Below, in pieces: positions 24,659-38,593 of a stretch of 64,000 bases of DNA (within the stretch, counting starts at the first letter, position 1; each line of letters begins with the position of its first letter). This stretch comes from Coprinellus micaceus (Eukaryota > Basidiomycota > Agaricomycetes > Agaricales > Psathyrellaceae): assembly GCA_951394405.1 (NCBI GenBank), contig OX596337.1, positions 1,612,001 to 1,676,000 on the forward strand, written 5' to 3'. The notes under the pieces were generated by a model. It was not told the origin of the DNA. It did not search any database and saw nothing but the letters and a program-made list of their open reading frames with translations. The position numbers and the translations under genes were made by a program.

Positions 24659-25434
24659 GGCCACGAGGCTCTTCCAACCGTCGTATGTATTTTGGAATTC
24701 GTGTGCCGTACGCCCGGTCCCTGCACAGCTCCTTCTGGTGGGGTCTGGCTAGAACCCTGCACGTCCAAATTGTCGGCCGAGGGGGGCTTTTGGTTGAGAT
24801 ATGAAAAACGCGTTGGACGCGGTGCGAGTTGGGGAGAGAGCAAAAGTTCGGCAGCTGGGTTCCAGATCACTTGGTTGCATCACATGCTGGTACTGGTACC
24901 GCACCCCGTTTCTCAACTTCCCCCTCGCCTCGTCCGATCCGCCACTGACACGATGCTGGCATAGATCCACAGCGGCCGAGTGCATCTTGTTATCAGATAA
25001 CGAACCCTCATTTCGGGAATGGAAGGAGTCACCCTTTGGTTCCTCTTGTCTTCCGAAGGACGAGCTTTCGGTCGAAAACCTCACGGTGGAAAGGAGTGGA
25101 AACTCTAGTAGAACCTGTTATATTCCATATCATATCGTAAGAGAGAGAGCAGCCGAGGAGAGAATGTACAAGAGTGTATGTATGTAGTACAAGTAGATTG
25201 GAGTCGCAAACTTTTATGTTGAGTGCACAGAGGGAGAAGGGAAGGTCGGAAAACGAGGGAGAGGGGAAGGCCGGGAGGAGGGAAGGAGATGGCGAAACAA
25301 TAATGAGTATACAGTTTGTAGTCAGTAAAAACCAAGCGCCTGGGGTCACCGGTCACCCCAGGAAGAAGCGAAAAGAAACATCCATCCCTGCCCTCACAAG
25401 ACCCACTCACTCAGGGGTATGAAAGGCGTTTCGC
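24659..25434. other. Intergenic: BCD1 promoter and DRE2 3' region
   Basis: Only short motif-free frames are present. The half next to 25434 is purine-rich on the plus strand (25140-25290), that is pyrimidine-rich in DRE2's orientation, and probably holds its 3' untranslated region. Confidence 0.45.
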
Positions 25435-26706
25435 TCAAATATCGTCCATGCCGAAATCAATCTCGACCTTCTCGCCTGGTTTGAAGGCAGGTAGACCTGC
25501 CAAAGAAGGGTGTTAGTCACGCTCGATTCGCCTAGAACGCAATCCGATGCCCAAATGAAAGGAGAGTGTGGGGCCACGAGACTCCTCGTGGGTGAGAAAA
25601 CAAAGGGGATGAATCAGATAGCCAAGGGTACCGTCTGCCTCGAGGGGGACACAACCCCAATCCATGATCGAACGGAGACACTCACCCAGGTACGGACAAC
25701 CGGCACACCTAAACGCATCCCCCAAGAAACAGCTCCCACAACTACTCGTTGCCTTACTCGCCTTCCTCGCAGCCTCCGCCAGCCTCATCTTCTCTCTCTC
25801 CTCTTGCGTCATCTCCCTTGCCTCTCCATCAATGTCCCCGCTGATAATCACAACGTTACTGTTCTTCGTGTCTTCCTCCTCGAGCTCTCGCAGCCCACAC
25901 GAGCAGTTCTTGCACGCCTTCTTCCGCGGGCGAGGACCAGCTTTGTCGACAGGTGCGCAGGTGGGTACAGGCCGAGCACGATCTTCAGCTGTGAGGAGCT
26001 GCTCCGGGTCGATTTTGGGGGAGGGGGTGTGATCGGCGGTCGTCAGTGCCCACAGTGCCTTCTTCTTCGCAGGATCGGTGGTGCGCTTCCGGAGCAGGGG
26101 GATAGCGACGGCGGGTGCTGGTACTGGTGCAGCAATTTCCTCCGTCTTGGTAGTCATAGTAGACTTTTTCTTCAACGAAACCGCACTCCCCACTGCATGT
26201 GCTGGCCTCTGTGCGATGATCTCCCCGTTCGCCTTACCCGCATCGAGTCCCGTAAGAACATGGAACCCCGCAAGCGTGAGCTCGCTGGGCAGCGTCTCTA
26301 ACGCATTCGCAAGGTTCAGGAGGTGAAGGGTTCCAAGTGGCGTAAGGCCTTGAAGTACCTGCCCGAGTAGTGTCGGCAGCTTCGGACCACCGAGGGTCTC
26401 ATAGTCTCCCGAGGAGAGTGAGACGTGCACAGACGAGTAGGCAGATGGTTCCAGCGTCGCGGCTAGAACAAAAATGTAAATGAGTCATGAATCGATAAAA
26501 CTAGATGATATGGGTGCCTCACCATCGTCCACGAGCCTATCGAGCAGCTGCTTATCGACGCGCCTCGTAGCTTCGAGGTCGGTAATCAAGGCCTGGTAGG
26601 ACCCATCCTGTGCGGTGGAGAGACTCCCAATGACGAGGGCGGGGCCCTTGGTCGTGGCCGTCGTCTGGGACGGCGTGGAGGTGGAGAGGACAGCGATGGG
26701 GGACAT
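25435..26706 (-). CDS. DRE2: Anamorsin/DRE2, cytosolic Fe-S cluster assembly protein
   Basis: Three exons (26706-26523, 26462-25686, 25496-25435) give 340 residues. DRE2 accepts electrons from TAH18 early in cytosolic iron-sulfur protein assembly. The C-terminal CIAPIN1 domain carries both metal-binding signatures: [11 protein letters not shown] with an upstream Cys, and [19 protein letters not shown] with the paired CX2C spacing. The last exon supplies [19 protein letters not shown], the expected end of the family; it is only 62 bases long and would be missed without splicing 25497-25685. The N-terminal half matches the degenerate methyltransferase-like region only loosely, as is usual for fungal members. 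The forkhead gene ends about 300 bases upstream on the same strand. Confidence 0.93.
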
Positions 26707-27004
26707 GGGGAGTGGTGGAAGGAAAGGGACAGAGCAAAATCTCAATTACTACTTATATTACTCACCCAATTAGTAAATGTGCGGATGATGTCAGCACTCA
26801 ATCTTGAAAGCGAATCTCGGATCCGATCCCCGAACCTCTTCCCGCCGCCCGGAATCCCTTCCAATGTGCGAATCAGGAGCAAGCCATTGCGACAAATCGA
26901 ACAATCCTATAGGCCAAAGACTACATATACAGTACACTAAACACCCCAACATATTATAGAAGGTCGAATGGACATGACAAAATATGAAAATAGACAGTCG
27001 TCAA

Positions 27005-28344
<1,340 letters not shown>

Positions 28345-28982
28345 GTCGCCCTTCGTGCGCTGTCACAAGCTCGTATGCGTCGTGTATGCCGTAAATGCTC
28401 AAGTGCTCGGTCTTCGTGCCGGGCGGTGTGTGTGTCGTGGAACAGGGGCTGCAGCAGTGTGGGTGCGTGGTGGTGGTTGGGGGAAGGCAGCCAGCCAAAG
28501 GGAGGCATCAGCAAGTTTCGCACGTGCTGGCTATTGTCCCGCGCACGGACCCCTGCAAGGGCCAGGAATACGGCTGGGCGACATGCTCGACGACGACGAG
28601 GGACAGTGCAGAGGACGGGGATGTGTGGAGAGGAACGAGGAGGAAGGGGTCGTCGGCGATGATTGGTGTGTCTGCAGCCACAAGGTTCAACATACCCCGA
28701 CAACGTCCAAATTGTGGAAGACACCGTAAAACACTGTCCAAAGCGAACCCTTTGTACACAAACAAATACCCTCACCTCCTCTCCCCCAATTCCGTGTCCA
28801 GTTGCCTCAAATGTCGTAGATTCAGAGCTATATACAGTACAAGAAATTTCTATCTGCGTCGTTGGGCGGGTCACTCGCCCACATGCATGCCTTGAGGCAA
28901 AATTTGCCGCCCAGCCAAAGCTTCTCGTGATCAGACGCTGGTAGCCATTCAGTTGCGTTCCGGATATAACCAAAAGATAATC
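28345..28982. other. Intergenic: forkhead promoter and FAR11 3' region
   Basis: Overlapping open frames on both strands (up to 219 codons on the minus strand, 28314-28973) have no motif and out-of-phase neighbours, so I do not call a gene here. Confidence 0.45.
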
Positions 28983-31900
28983 TCACCCGTATGCATATTC
29001 GACCTCGTCAACGCTAGGCCCAGAATGCTCCCGCTGGATCTCCTCCAGCTCCTCCTCGTCTTCATCCACTGCTGTCTGGTCGTCCAATCCAAATGGGATA
29101 ACAGGCCGAAGTCCGCCCCCCGAGCTTGACCGTCTTCGTCCTGTCGCTGGCGATTTAGGAAGCGCCGCCATCGTCTTCGGGCTCATGTGCTGTAAAAACG
29201 TCAGTGCCGGTCCCTGCGAAAGCTACACAAGGCCGACACACCTCCCAGTTGTTCAGATTCTCATCCACCGTCTCTGAATCGTCCTTATTCTGATTCGTGT
29301 CCCCCAAATCCCCGATACTCACGATACTCTCACTATCGCTGATATTATCCGTCATCTCACTAACATACTCCGGCAATCGATGCCACGCGCTCGTCCCCTG
29401 CGCCTCAGGGATCGCATGCTGGTAATCGTCACTCAATCCCAGATCCGAGAGGTACTCTTCATACTCTTCCTCAAACGCCAGATCCTCGGTCGTGTATGGC
29501 AAGAAAATGGAAGGATTGGGCGCTTGAGATCGAGATGGAGGAAAGACGTCCGAATCGACAACATTGGGCGTACCAAGGGGCCGAATGAGACTGGCAAGTG
29601 AGGGGTCGGGTTGCAGGCCTTCGAGGTAGTGCTGGGACATGCTTCCTGTGCGGCGGTGGTGCGCGCTTTGCTGGGGCTGCGTCGCTTGTGACCCGTAGCG
29701 CTTGTTGTTATCTAGGCGCCCGCGAGGTCAGCTGGTCTACCTCTTGGCCAAGGTGGGGCATCACTCACAGAATTTAACAAGTTGCCGCAATGCCTGCTCC
29801 TGGACCTGCGCATCTGAAGCGTCCTCTGGCTCCGAACCGGTAAGCCATTCATCTCTAAGATCTGGTCTGCAGTTGTGATAGATAGCGGTGATGACCTTCA
29901 TATTCGCTGCGCTCTTCGTCAGTAAACACCAAATCTACATGGGCAGTGGGACTCACTCTGCCTCCACTTCTTCCCGCAAAACGGCACCTGGCTCTTGATC
30001 AACTTCAAAATATGCAATTGCAACAACGGATGCGGGACCCTCAACACCCTCTTTAGCACCGCACTGCTCTTATACTGCACCAACATAAAGATCCTATGCG
30101 CCCTCCCCTTACTCAACTTCTGCATAATCTTTGCAAAGTTGATCGTAGCAAAGAAGTTCCGCCAACTGTACTCGGTGATTTGCTCGACTTCCTCCTCGTG
30201 CGTCTCGCCGTTCGGAAGCGTGACGGTGCGCGTGACGATTTGGCGAGGGGCTCTGGAGAGGTTCTCGTCTTCGGGTCGGGAGAGCTGTGGGTTTCTGGAG
30301 AGGTTGAGGAGGGTATAGCGGAAGAAGCTGGGGAATTGGAGTCAGTAGTGGGTCGAAGTAGGGGAGGTGAGAGGTGTACTTGTTGTCAGGTGAATCAGCC
30401 TTAGATACAACAGTCTGCGTGACCTCTTGCAGGCCGAACATCTTGAGAATGAGCAAAAGGCAGTTGGTATCAAGTAGGTTTCCTCCGAGGTGGTGGAACT
30501 TCATGACATCTATCATGTACCCGTCAGCTCCTCTCCTCTCCACCCGACAAGAAAACAACACACGTACGCGACACCTTGAACCACTTCAACACCAAAAGCA
30601 AGATCGCCGACACCGCTTTACTCGTAATCTCCCTATGCCTCACGACATCAATCTCGTCAAGGGTTGGCGGGGGCTGCGATTGATCAGGCGCTAATTGACT
30701 CCCATGAATATCGAACGGGCTACATTTCCAATCTCAAATAAGCACGGCGATACTCACTCGAACCCATGAGGGGAGGAGGGAAGACTGACGATGTGGATGA
30801 TTGTGGGACGGGGAGGTTTGTTGCGTTTGGGGAGACGGTGGCGAGGAGGAGCTTGAGCAGGACGAGGACCCAAGAGGAGAGGACGGGGAGGACCGAGTTC
30901 TGTCGTATTAGGTCAGTAAAGTCAAACACCTTGGAAGGTTAGAACCCACGTAGATCTGTTCCACTCTCAACAACCTCAACAGATCCTCCTTCCTCTCAAT
31001 CGCCTTCCTCTTCTCTGCAGGCGTCTGCGCCTCCCTAATCATCTTATCCGCCTCCTCAATCTTTTCCTGCAAAACCTTCACATCAGGCAACGGCTCCCCA
31101 TTCTCCAAATCATCCGGATTAAATGTCGAACTCCTCATCTCCCCCTCCGTCCCCGGCATCCTCTCCAACCCACTCTCACTACTCATGCAATCCTCTCTTG
31201 TCCGCCACATCTGCGCCAGCGACAAGCTCACATACATATGCTTGTTATACAGCTTATCCGCCTCATCAATCGCAAACGGCACCAGCTTTGCACTGTCCCT
31301 AATACTCGACTTTGAGAATGGGAACAAGAACGGTCTGTTCTGGTCCGTCTGGTACAGCTGCTTCTTCGGCTTCGGGCCTGCGGGCGGGGGCGACGGCACA
31401 GGCGTCGGCGGCTGCGGTCCCCTCCCAAACGCACCCTGCTGCCCAAAGGGACCCCCACCAAAGCTCCCTTGAGAATTCTGCTGGCTGAGTGGCATGGGTG
31501 GCTCAGGGTCGACCTGGTCGTGGTGGTAATGGTGCCGGATGGGTATGGGCGAGTACGCTTCGGACAGCCTGCGCGTAAGGTTCGCGGGGTTCGCGACTCT
31601 GGCGATGGGCGTGTGAATGAGAGAGGGCGGGGGCTGCGCAGGTGGGCTGAAGGTCGGGTACTTGACGGCCATTTCCTGTCGGAAGGTTTCAATGTCGATG
31701 GGGGTCGTTTTAATCTTGTCGGCTGCGGAAAGGAAGTTAATGAAGGCGATCGAAGCTTCCCTTCGCGGGAAGGAAGGCACGCACCACCGTCGTAGTTGGG
31801 CAGGCCTGTGAGCTCACGGGCGACCTTTTTGACGCGTTCGTGATCTTTCATACCGCCCCAGCACGCGAGGAGGGTCTTCCAGAGCAGCAACAGGAGCTTC

Positions 31901-32794
31901 TTGATAGGGTATCCCTTCGCGCTCTTGTCGCGCAGCCCAGCAACAACATTGAACAGGTACACCGGGAACGGTGGATCGAGGCTCACTTCTCAATGTTAGA
32001 TCGAACACCACATTAATGATGATCACTCACTCAGTTCATCTGCAAAGTCATCGTGACCTTTGAATATCTCGATGAGGTGGTATAGCATTCCCAGGTAGAC
32101 CGATATCTCTGTGAGGACCTCCTCCATGAGGTCTGACTTGTCCTGCGCGCTAATGTAGTAATGCGCCGCCTCCTGGTCGGAGAGGTTGCTCAACAGATCA
32201 TGTTTCCGCCCCGCAATCTTGAGGGCCTCGACGATATTGGGTATCCCATTCGCTGAACGCACGACCTTGCAATTCTCGCATATCCAGTGCAACTGGTGCT
32301 CTGGCGACACCGTCTCGGCGAAGGTCCCTGCACCAAAGGTGAGAACCCTCCCACAAATACACGGTGTACGGGCACGTACCCTGCAGCACGTAGAACAAAC
32401 GACGCGCATTCGTGAATCGGATCTCCGGGTCGCGGTGCTCCAGGCCCTCGAGGAGCAGCTCGACATGCGACTTTCGCTGGGCCGCCGTCGCCCTCGTCCA
32501 TTCTGGGGCCCATTCAGTCAGTCACAGTTCCATCCAATAGCTTGGGCACAACACACCCGATGGAAAGCAGCCCTCCCATGCCTTGAGATTCTCAGCCGAC
32601 TGTGGCATTTCAACATACGAATAAAACTCCTCGATCTCGTTCATTACGGTGTCTTCATCGTCATACTTGAAGTCGAACCATGACTGCTTGGGGCGCTGGC
32701 CATTGCTCACCATGCTCCTGAGCTGGCCGAGCGATATGGAGTCCACAGCGAGCCCGGTTTGCGGAAGGCCAGAGGGTTGGTTGCCGTCCGTCAT
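28983..32794 (-). CDS. FAR11: FAR11/STRIP-family subunit of the STRIPAK complex
   Basis: Twelve exons (32794-32557, 32502-32380, 32327-32031, 31985-31785, 31722-30950, 30899-30754, 30719-30568, 30509-30380, 30327-29957, 29906-29769, 29711-29242, 29189-28983) encode 1081 residues. FAR11/STRIP proteins scaffold the PP2A-containing STRIPAK complex, which controls cell-cycle arrest, TOR signalling and, in filamentous fungi, hyphal fusion and fruiting. The N1221-like part includes SWFDFKYDDEDTVMNEI, LEHRDPEIRFTNARRLFYVL and YPIKKLLLLLWKTLLACWGG. The C-terminal DUF3402-like part has TDQNRPFLFPFS, HREITSKAVSAILLLVLKW and WRNFFATINFAKIMQKLSKG. All junctions keep frame. The stop at 28983 also overlaps a possible donor, but splicing there would end the protein one codon later, so the end is nearly fixed. 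Confidence 0.92.
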
Positions 32795-34897
32795 GGTGAG
32801 GAAAGAGACGCGGTCGCTGTTAAGAATAACGATCAGCACGAGTCAGTTGGTTCGAGCACGAGTTGGGCAACGTGCACGGTCCTTGTGACTCGCCCCTATT
32901 CCGTTTACCTCGTAGTCCAATTAAACGCCGTCCATATCCTATCACTCCGACTAATAAATCGTCCATGAAGGCCAGAGCCATCCTGCTGGACGGTGCACTC
33001 TAGAGTCTCGCGGGGATAAGCAACATGCTGGTGACGCAATTCCTCTAGACGCCGGTGTGCAAGGCAAGCGGCATTCGCTCTCAGGCCTCCATAACCATGG
33101 TCTCAGGTTCTTGGGGTAGTTTACCTGGGACACGAACATCCTGCAGCATTGAATAAGACGCGTACATTGTTAACTTTAAACGCGGTCTTCTGCTCACGAC
33201 GCGCCCTTCACCCGTGTTCTCGCAAACAGTATATTTCCGTAGAAGATTCTCGATTGACACAAAAACCCTCACATAGTCGGTACTTCGCCGCGTTTCCCCA
33301 AATCTAACGAAGCTGCCGAGCCTCGTGCAGGGGTCAAGAAGGACGTACCATTCCAGGTGTGCCCTGAGGATTGCCTCGAGGCCAGAGCCACCTTGAGCCT
33401 GCCAGGACCAGGGTCCCAGTACAAACTGAATACAGAGATCCGGGGGCTGATGGTCTGAGGCTTGGGGATGACGGCAGGGCGCCCTTCCTCCTCCTCGTGC
33501 TCAAGACTGGTATAGAAAGGTCGAGTCAGGATCAAGCTAGGGTGCGGTTCGTTTAATCTGTGTGATTCGAACGTACGCTTGCTAATCGCCTGAGCGCTTG
33601 AGTCCCCATGAGATCACAGGCGCTGTCTGTCGCGACAGTTAGTTCGACCTTCGTCCATCCGCGTCAGACGAACGCAAGGCATACGAACAAACAAAGTCGC
33701 GATTTGGGTTATCTGCACGAGGCACACTTGGCATAAATATCTCGCCGACGCCTGTCGAGGAGGACCCTGCAACACGAGCGCTGGAGCATCAATAATCTAT
33801 CCCGGACAGGAGACATATACCTTCACTGAAGTTGTACCCTCGATTGCAAGGCGTGGCGGAGGGTCGTCCACACTGAGCCTTGGCCTGCCAGGACACCAAG
33901 CGCTGCTTCTAGGGGACGTCATTGAAGCAGGGGCTCGGGTGCCCGTCGCCTCGCGAGTTAGCTCGGTATGGGGAGACATGACCGGGCGAGAGGCCCTACA
34001 TCAGGCGAACTCGGGACGCGAACCTCTCAGTCCTGTGGGAACAGGCAGGGATCTGAGTAGAACCCTCCTGGTCGAGCGAGCAGGACAGTTGGGACGTACT
34101 TATATATGAGCTACTCGAGGTATCGCAGGCGCGCCGCCTAGAACAAAGTCTAGCCCGGGTAGCAAAATCCAGCCAAGTACAGACTGAAAAATCGAAAGTC
34201 ACAGGACGAGGTCAGAACATGGCGAGGCATTTGGGCGGTCAAGTGAAGACCTCGAGACGCTCAAAATCCGTTCTGTGCCAAGCGGTCCCATGAGCCAGGG
34301 AGTCGGTCCCGAGAACCAGTGAGTACCAGGAGGGATTCGCTACGCTCGAATGTCGGAGTTCCGGTGAGGGTACAGGTGTGGACAATAGACCCGAGTGTAT
34401 TGGTTATCGATCCAGTCACCAAAGGGTCGGTGGCTGTGTACAAAAAGGCAGGATTTCTGGTTTTTGTATGTTGTCTTCGTCCCATTGCCAGGCCGGACCG
34501 ACTCTTCGTCGATTCCAGTTGCCAGGTTTCCTCCGTCCATCCACCGACAACCAAGGCGTAGACGACAGAGGGTTGTTCTCGTCCAGTCGCCGTCCCAGTC
34601 AGAACTCCCCAGCCAGGTCCAGGTCATCCTCCCGGCGCCGTTCGACTCGACGACCCCACCGACGTCCGCAAAAGGCACGCCTTCGCTGCGCGTTTGCCAT
34701 TCAGCAGTCCTCTCCTGCCCTTGAATATCCCCTCGGTTCACTTTACGACTCCCCCTCACGACCCCTTTCCCCGCTCTCACCCGCCCCCGACGCTCCTTTC
34801 TCTTCCCGGAGCGCCACCTAGACCGGAGACCAGTGGTTCTAGTTTCGCAGTCACTGTCGAAGCTAGGCCCTTTTCTCCCGTCTACCCACCTCAGCAG
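32795..34897. other. Intergenic, about 2.1 kb, no confident gene
   Basis: This divergent gap lies upstream of both FAR11 and the cyclin. From about 33080 to 34000 the minus strand has several 60-90 codon frames with intron-like boundaries, so a small or decayed gene is possible, but I could not join them into a recognisable protein. The stretch just before 34898 is open in the cyclin frame back to about 34694 and may be coding or leader. Confidence 0.4.
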
Positions 34898-37208
34898 ATG
34901 CCAGTCCCAGTTCCCCGCCTCATCAAGCCCATCGCCCACCCTGTTGTCAAGAATCACCGTGGTACCGATCACACCCACCTCAACAACCCCTTTCCCCCAA
35001 AGTCCCTCAGCGCCCGCGAGGAGCGGGTAAACTCCCACCAGCCCTGGAGGAGGTCCAAACCCAGGCGCATTTGGGAGGAGGACACCCGCGTGCCTGAACA
35101 CGTAGGAAACCAGGATTTTTTCCAAGGGTTGGCCGTTGCGGACAACGCAATGGCCATTAAAGGCGCTCGCGCTCAGGCGTGTATGCCGCCCCAGGCAGAT
35201 CCCCATCCCTACCGTAACACTGTTGGGGAGGAGCAGGGCGACAAGTCTAGCATGTTGCGTCACACCTGCTCCGCAGTGGGTGCATCTTGGGAGGAGGACG
35301 GCACCGGGGATGTTTTGATGGAGATGGAGGACGATTTGTACGCTGCGGAGACCTCTCCCAACTTGGTTTTCACCGACCTCGCCAGCTACGAACGTCAGGC
35401 CTATTCTCGCAGCCCCTATAGCTCAGAGGATTCCCCGGGGTGTGACAGTGGCCCAGACGACGCCGACTCGAGTCCGTTGGGGCCCGTGACACCCTTCGCC
35501 GATTTCATCGACAGAGCCGTCGCTGCCGAGCAGCCATACGCCTCTCAGGATGACGGCAGATCCATTGCGCTCCAGTCATCTCTGGATTACGGAAAGTGCA
35601 AGGAAGAGAAGACCGCCCCCGTGTTCCCTACTCTCGCCGAACCCGCCAAGGAACCCGCCCCTGCTCCTGCGCCCGATACCGTCGCGCCGAGTGCGACGAT
35701 TGGCTACAAGAAGCTCGCAGAGCCCATCTCGGAATGGCTTGCTGGCTATGTCTGGAAGGTTTGCACCACCGGACTGAGCCTCCCCGCCATGTTCCGCTAC
35801 TCCTCTGCGTACGTCCTTATCATCCTTTATTTAGCTTATATGCGCCGTGCTGACCATCATCTAGGAATCGTATTGTCCAGTACTCGTCGGCACCTCCCAG
35901 TTACCTGGCGCCATCGATCCACTCGCTGCTCCTTTCGACCTTGTTGCAACCCTCCGCCATCTTCCTGTCGCTCTGGTACATCGTCCGCCTCCCAGTCTAC
36001 TTCAATGCCGCGGATCTTGGCCCAGAGTGCGCGAAGGACATGCTCTTCCGTCATGCGCTTCTAGGCGATACCCATAGCTACGAGAGAGATGCTTTGGAAC
36101 TTAATGCCCCCTTCCGTCTCTTCGTGCTGGGGTGCATGCTCGCGAACAAGTGGCTGGATGACCACACGTTCAGCAACAAGACTTGGTACGAAACATTTTC
36201 ACGGCTATATGCGCTCGACGTCATACTTACTCCCTTGACAGGCATACCATCTCCAACGTCCCCATTCAGGTCTTGAACAGGCTCGAAATGTTGGCGTTGG
36301 ACGTCTTCGCCTACGACCTATCCATTACTCCCGCACATTGGAATCAGTGGATGGTCCACCTCAAGTCTTACCACATGTCGCTTGCATCGCCCCACCTCCA
36401 GCCGATTTCGAGGCCGTCTTCTAACCCCCACTCGATCATTCGCAAGTCGATCGACGAGATTTTGCAGGCGTCCTTGGCGGTGGACACGACTGCCCCCGTT
36501 CCTCAACCCGTGTTCCTAGGCATCGAAGAACGCAAGCAGGAAAAGATTGAAGCACAGGCTGCTGCTCTCGAAGTACTCAACATCGACTTGGATGCGGATG
36601 GTCCTCTGCGGGAAGAATACCTCCCCCGGCGTCGCACCAGCGCGGCTGGCAGCATTCGTGTTTCTCGTAGCAACGAGGAGAATCTGCACAGCACCGCCGT
36701 GGTAAAGGCACTCCCGCCTCCTGCTAAGTGGTCCCCTGAAGGCGACGAGCCTATCCTTCGCGACCGTAACAGGAGCAGTGGACACTACGTGGCCGTTCAG
36801 CCCAGCCACCCATATCCGTATTCCATGGCTTATCGTCCGGATGTTGTTTACAACCAGCCTTGGGACGTCTCATACGCCGCTGCTCCTTACAAAGCCTATC
36901 CTGCCTATCCATATGGACAACCTCCGGCGACCATCAACACGGCGCAGTATTACCCGGCACAATCGATGGCTACCTTGACTCATTCTCGTTCTCAATCACT
37001 GTTCTATGACACGGAACATCCCGCATCCCGCAGCCACCTTCGATCGTACTCTCAACAAGCACGATTCGACTACAAGTATAGCGACATTCGGATGTCTTCC
37101 CATGATCATCTGCCAGGCTACGAGACTGAGCCCAGGTGGACGGACCCCAACCCGTACATGTACGGTGGTTCGTACGCTGCTGCTCCCTTGGCTGGCCCCG
37201 TATGGTGA
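34898..37208 (+). CDS. Cyclin (PCL/CLN-like cyclin box protein)
   Basis: Exons 34898-35808, 35865-36185 and 36242-37208 give 732 residues. The cyclin box covers about residues 275-455: EPISEWLAGYVWKVCTTGLS, FRYSS, LNAPFRLFVLGCMLANKWLD and LEMLALDVFAYDLSITPAHW. Both introns lie inside the box and restore it exactly. A ~270-residue low-complexity arm precedes it, and a Tyr/Pro/Ser-rich tail (YPYGQPPAT-like) follows. The domain resembles fungal cyclins that activate Cdk5/Pho85-type or Cdc28-type kinases; I cannot decide between them. The start is the first ATG of the open frame, but the frame is open 200 bases further upstream, so an earlier spliced exon is possible. Confidence 0.85.
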
Positions 37209-38593
37209 AGGCGTCGTCTCACTACCTCCCCCGCTGCGTTAACGAACCGCATTGCATGAACACCACCCCATAGAGATTCGCTTTTGTTATTCCTTGTCAC
37301 CGCCACCAAGCTACACTACGACCAGCACGCTCCGCCCTCTTTGCGGACTAGTTTCTAGCGCCTGCTTCTCTCTTCAGCTGCCTGTGTTCTATCTCTGTTT
37401 CTGCACTCTCTGGTTACCACCCATTTGCTGTCCGCCTTTTTTATTTGTTTCTCTTCTCGACACGACCATTCTGGCCTTCCCGCATCGGCTGTGTCTTATG
37501 ACACGGCTCGAAATGGGACAACGGGGCCCTTCATCCGCATTGAAAGCTCATTCATTTCGCCGTCATACGTTGATGGAAACAAACATGCCTTCTTTCGCCA
37601 AGATTCCTGTCCTTTTTCCTGCTGGACTATCTTTCGCCTCGGTTCTTCGACCTGGAGTATGTTTCTTTTGGGTCGTCTAGTCCACACTATTTGACGTTCC
37701 TACCTCTTCGAGCTTCTGTGTCGGTCTCTTCTCCTTTCACGGTATTTATCAAAGTCCACTAATCATGTTTCTCCCCCTCCTCTACCATGTCTCATCTTCT
37801 TCAGCTTCGAACCTTCGATTCGATCGATTGATCGTACATTCATCCACCCACCGCCATCCTACAGTTTGTTGGCTGATCCTCTGTACCCCTGTATATCTCT
37901 TTTTTCGCTTTTCGTCGGTTCTCCCCCTCCTCTTCTTAATCGTGACGCACAACAACACGACGGTTCGTTTTTCGAGCTCTTTATCCACAAAAAACAACCT
38001 TCTCACTAGGCAAAAGTAGTCACGCGTTCCTCTTGTTCCCCTCTAGCTTCTTCATTTTGTCTTTCCATCCTTTTTGCGCGTTATCAACCCGCTTCATCTT
38101 CGGTATCTTGATGTCGTTTTGGTCTCATCTTGATCAACTCATCTACCAGCCACACATGACCTCCGCCACTCTCACCTCGCCGTCCCCTCGTACCTATCCC
38201 CTTCTCGTCCGCCCTTTGCCCTATATATATATACGCACTATCGCATATCGAGTATACTCCCCTTCTTGCCGCTACCTTACCTTACCGATTCCTCCCATCC
38301 GTAGTCCTTCTCTGGCCACTACGGCGCGCTCCCTTCAACCCGCCACCATACCTCCCTTTACCTTTTTTCCCGCTTGTCCTGTTTATTCTTCACGTATAGG
38401 TCGTACCTTTTACGTATGTTGTGATCCCATAGCACCAGGTTCATGGAGCCAATGTACGCTCGTCTTTGTCTGGTCGAAATCCAGTGTGATATCGGTTGGA
38501 TCTCTCTCTCTGAACAGGAAAGGTGTTGAAATTCCGGGCGCTCAATACAGTATAGGGTTCACATTTCTTTTCATTTGACTATGACAAATATGT
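37209..38593. other. Long pyrimidine-rich convergent intergenic region
   Basis: The plus strand from about 37300 to 38420 is heavily C/T biased, giving several overlapping open frames of 60-180 codons rich in Ser, Pro, Leu and Phe that look like artefacts of composition. A short TA repeat lies near 38223-38234. It probably contains a long 3' untranslated region of the cyclin gene. Confidence 0.5.

Noticed and set aside
33269..34002. Possible decayed gene on the minus strand
   Set aside because: Several short frames have intron-like ends, but I could not join them into a protein with any recognisable domain.
38033..38578. 181-codon plus-strand frame
   Set aside because: Composition is Ser/Pro/Tyr/Phe from pyrimidine-rich DNA, with no family resemblance and no splice partners.
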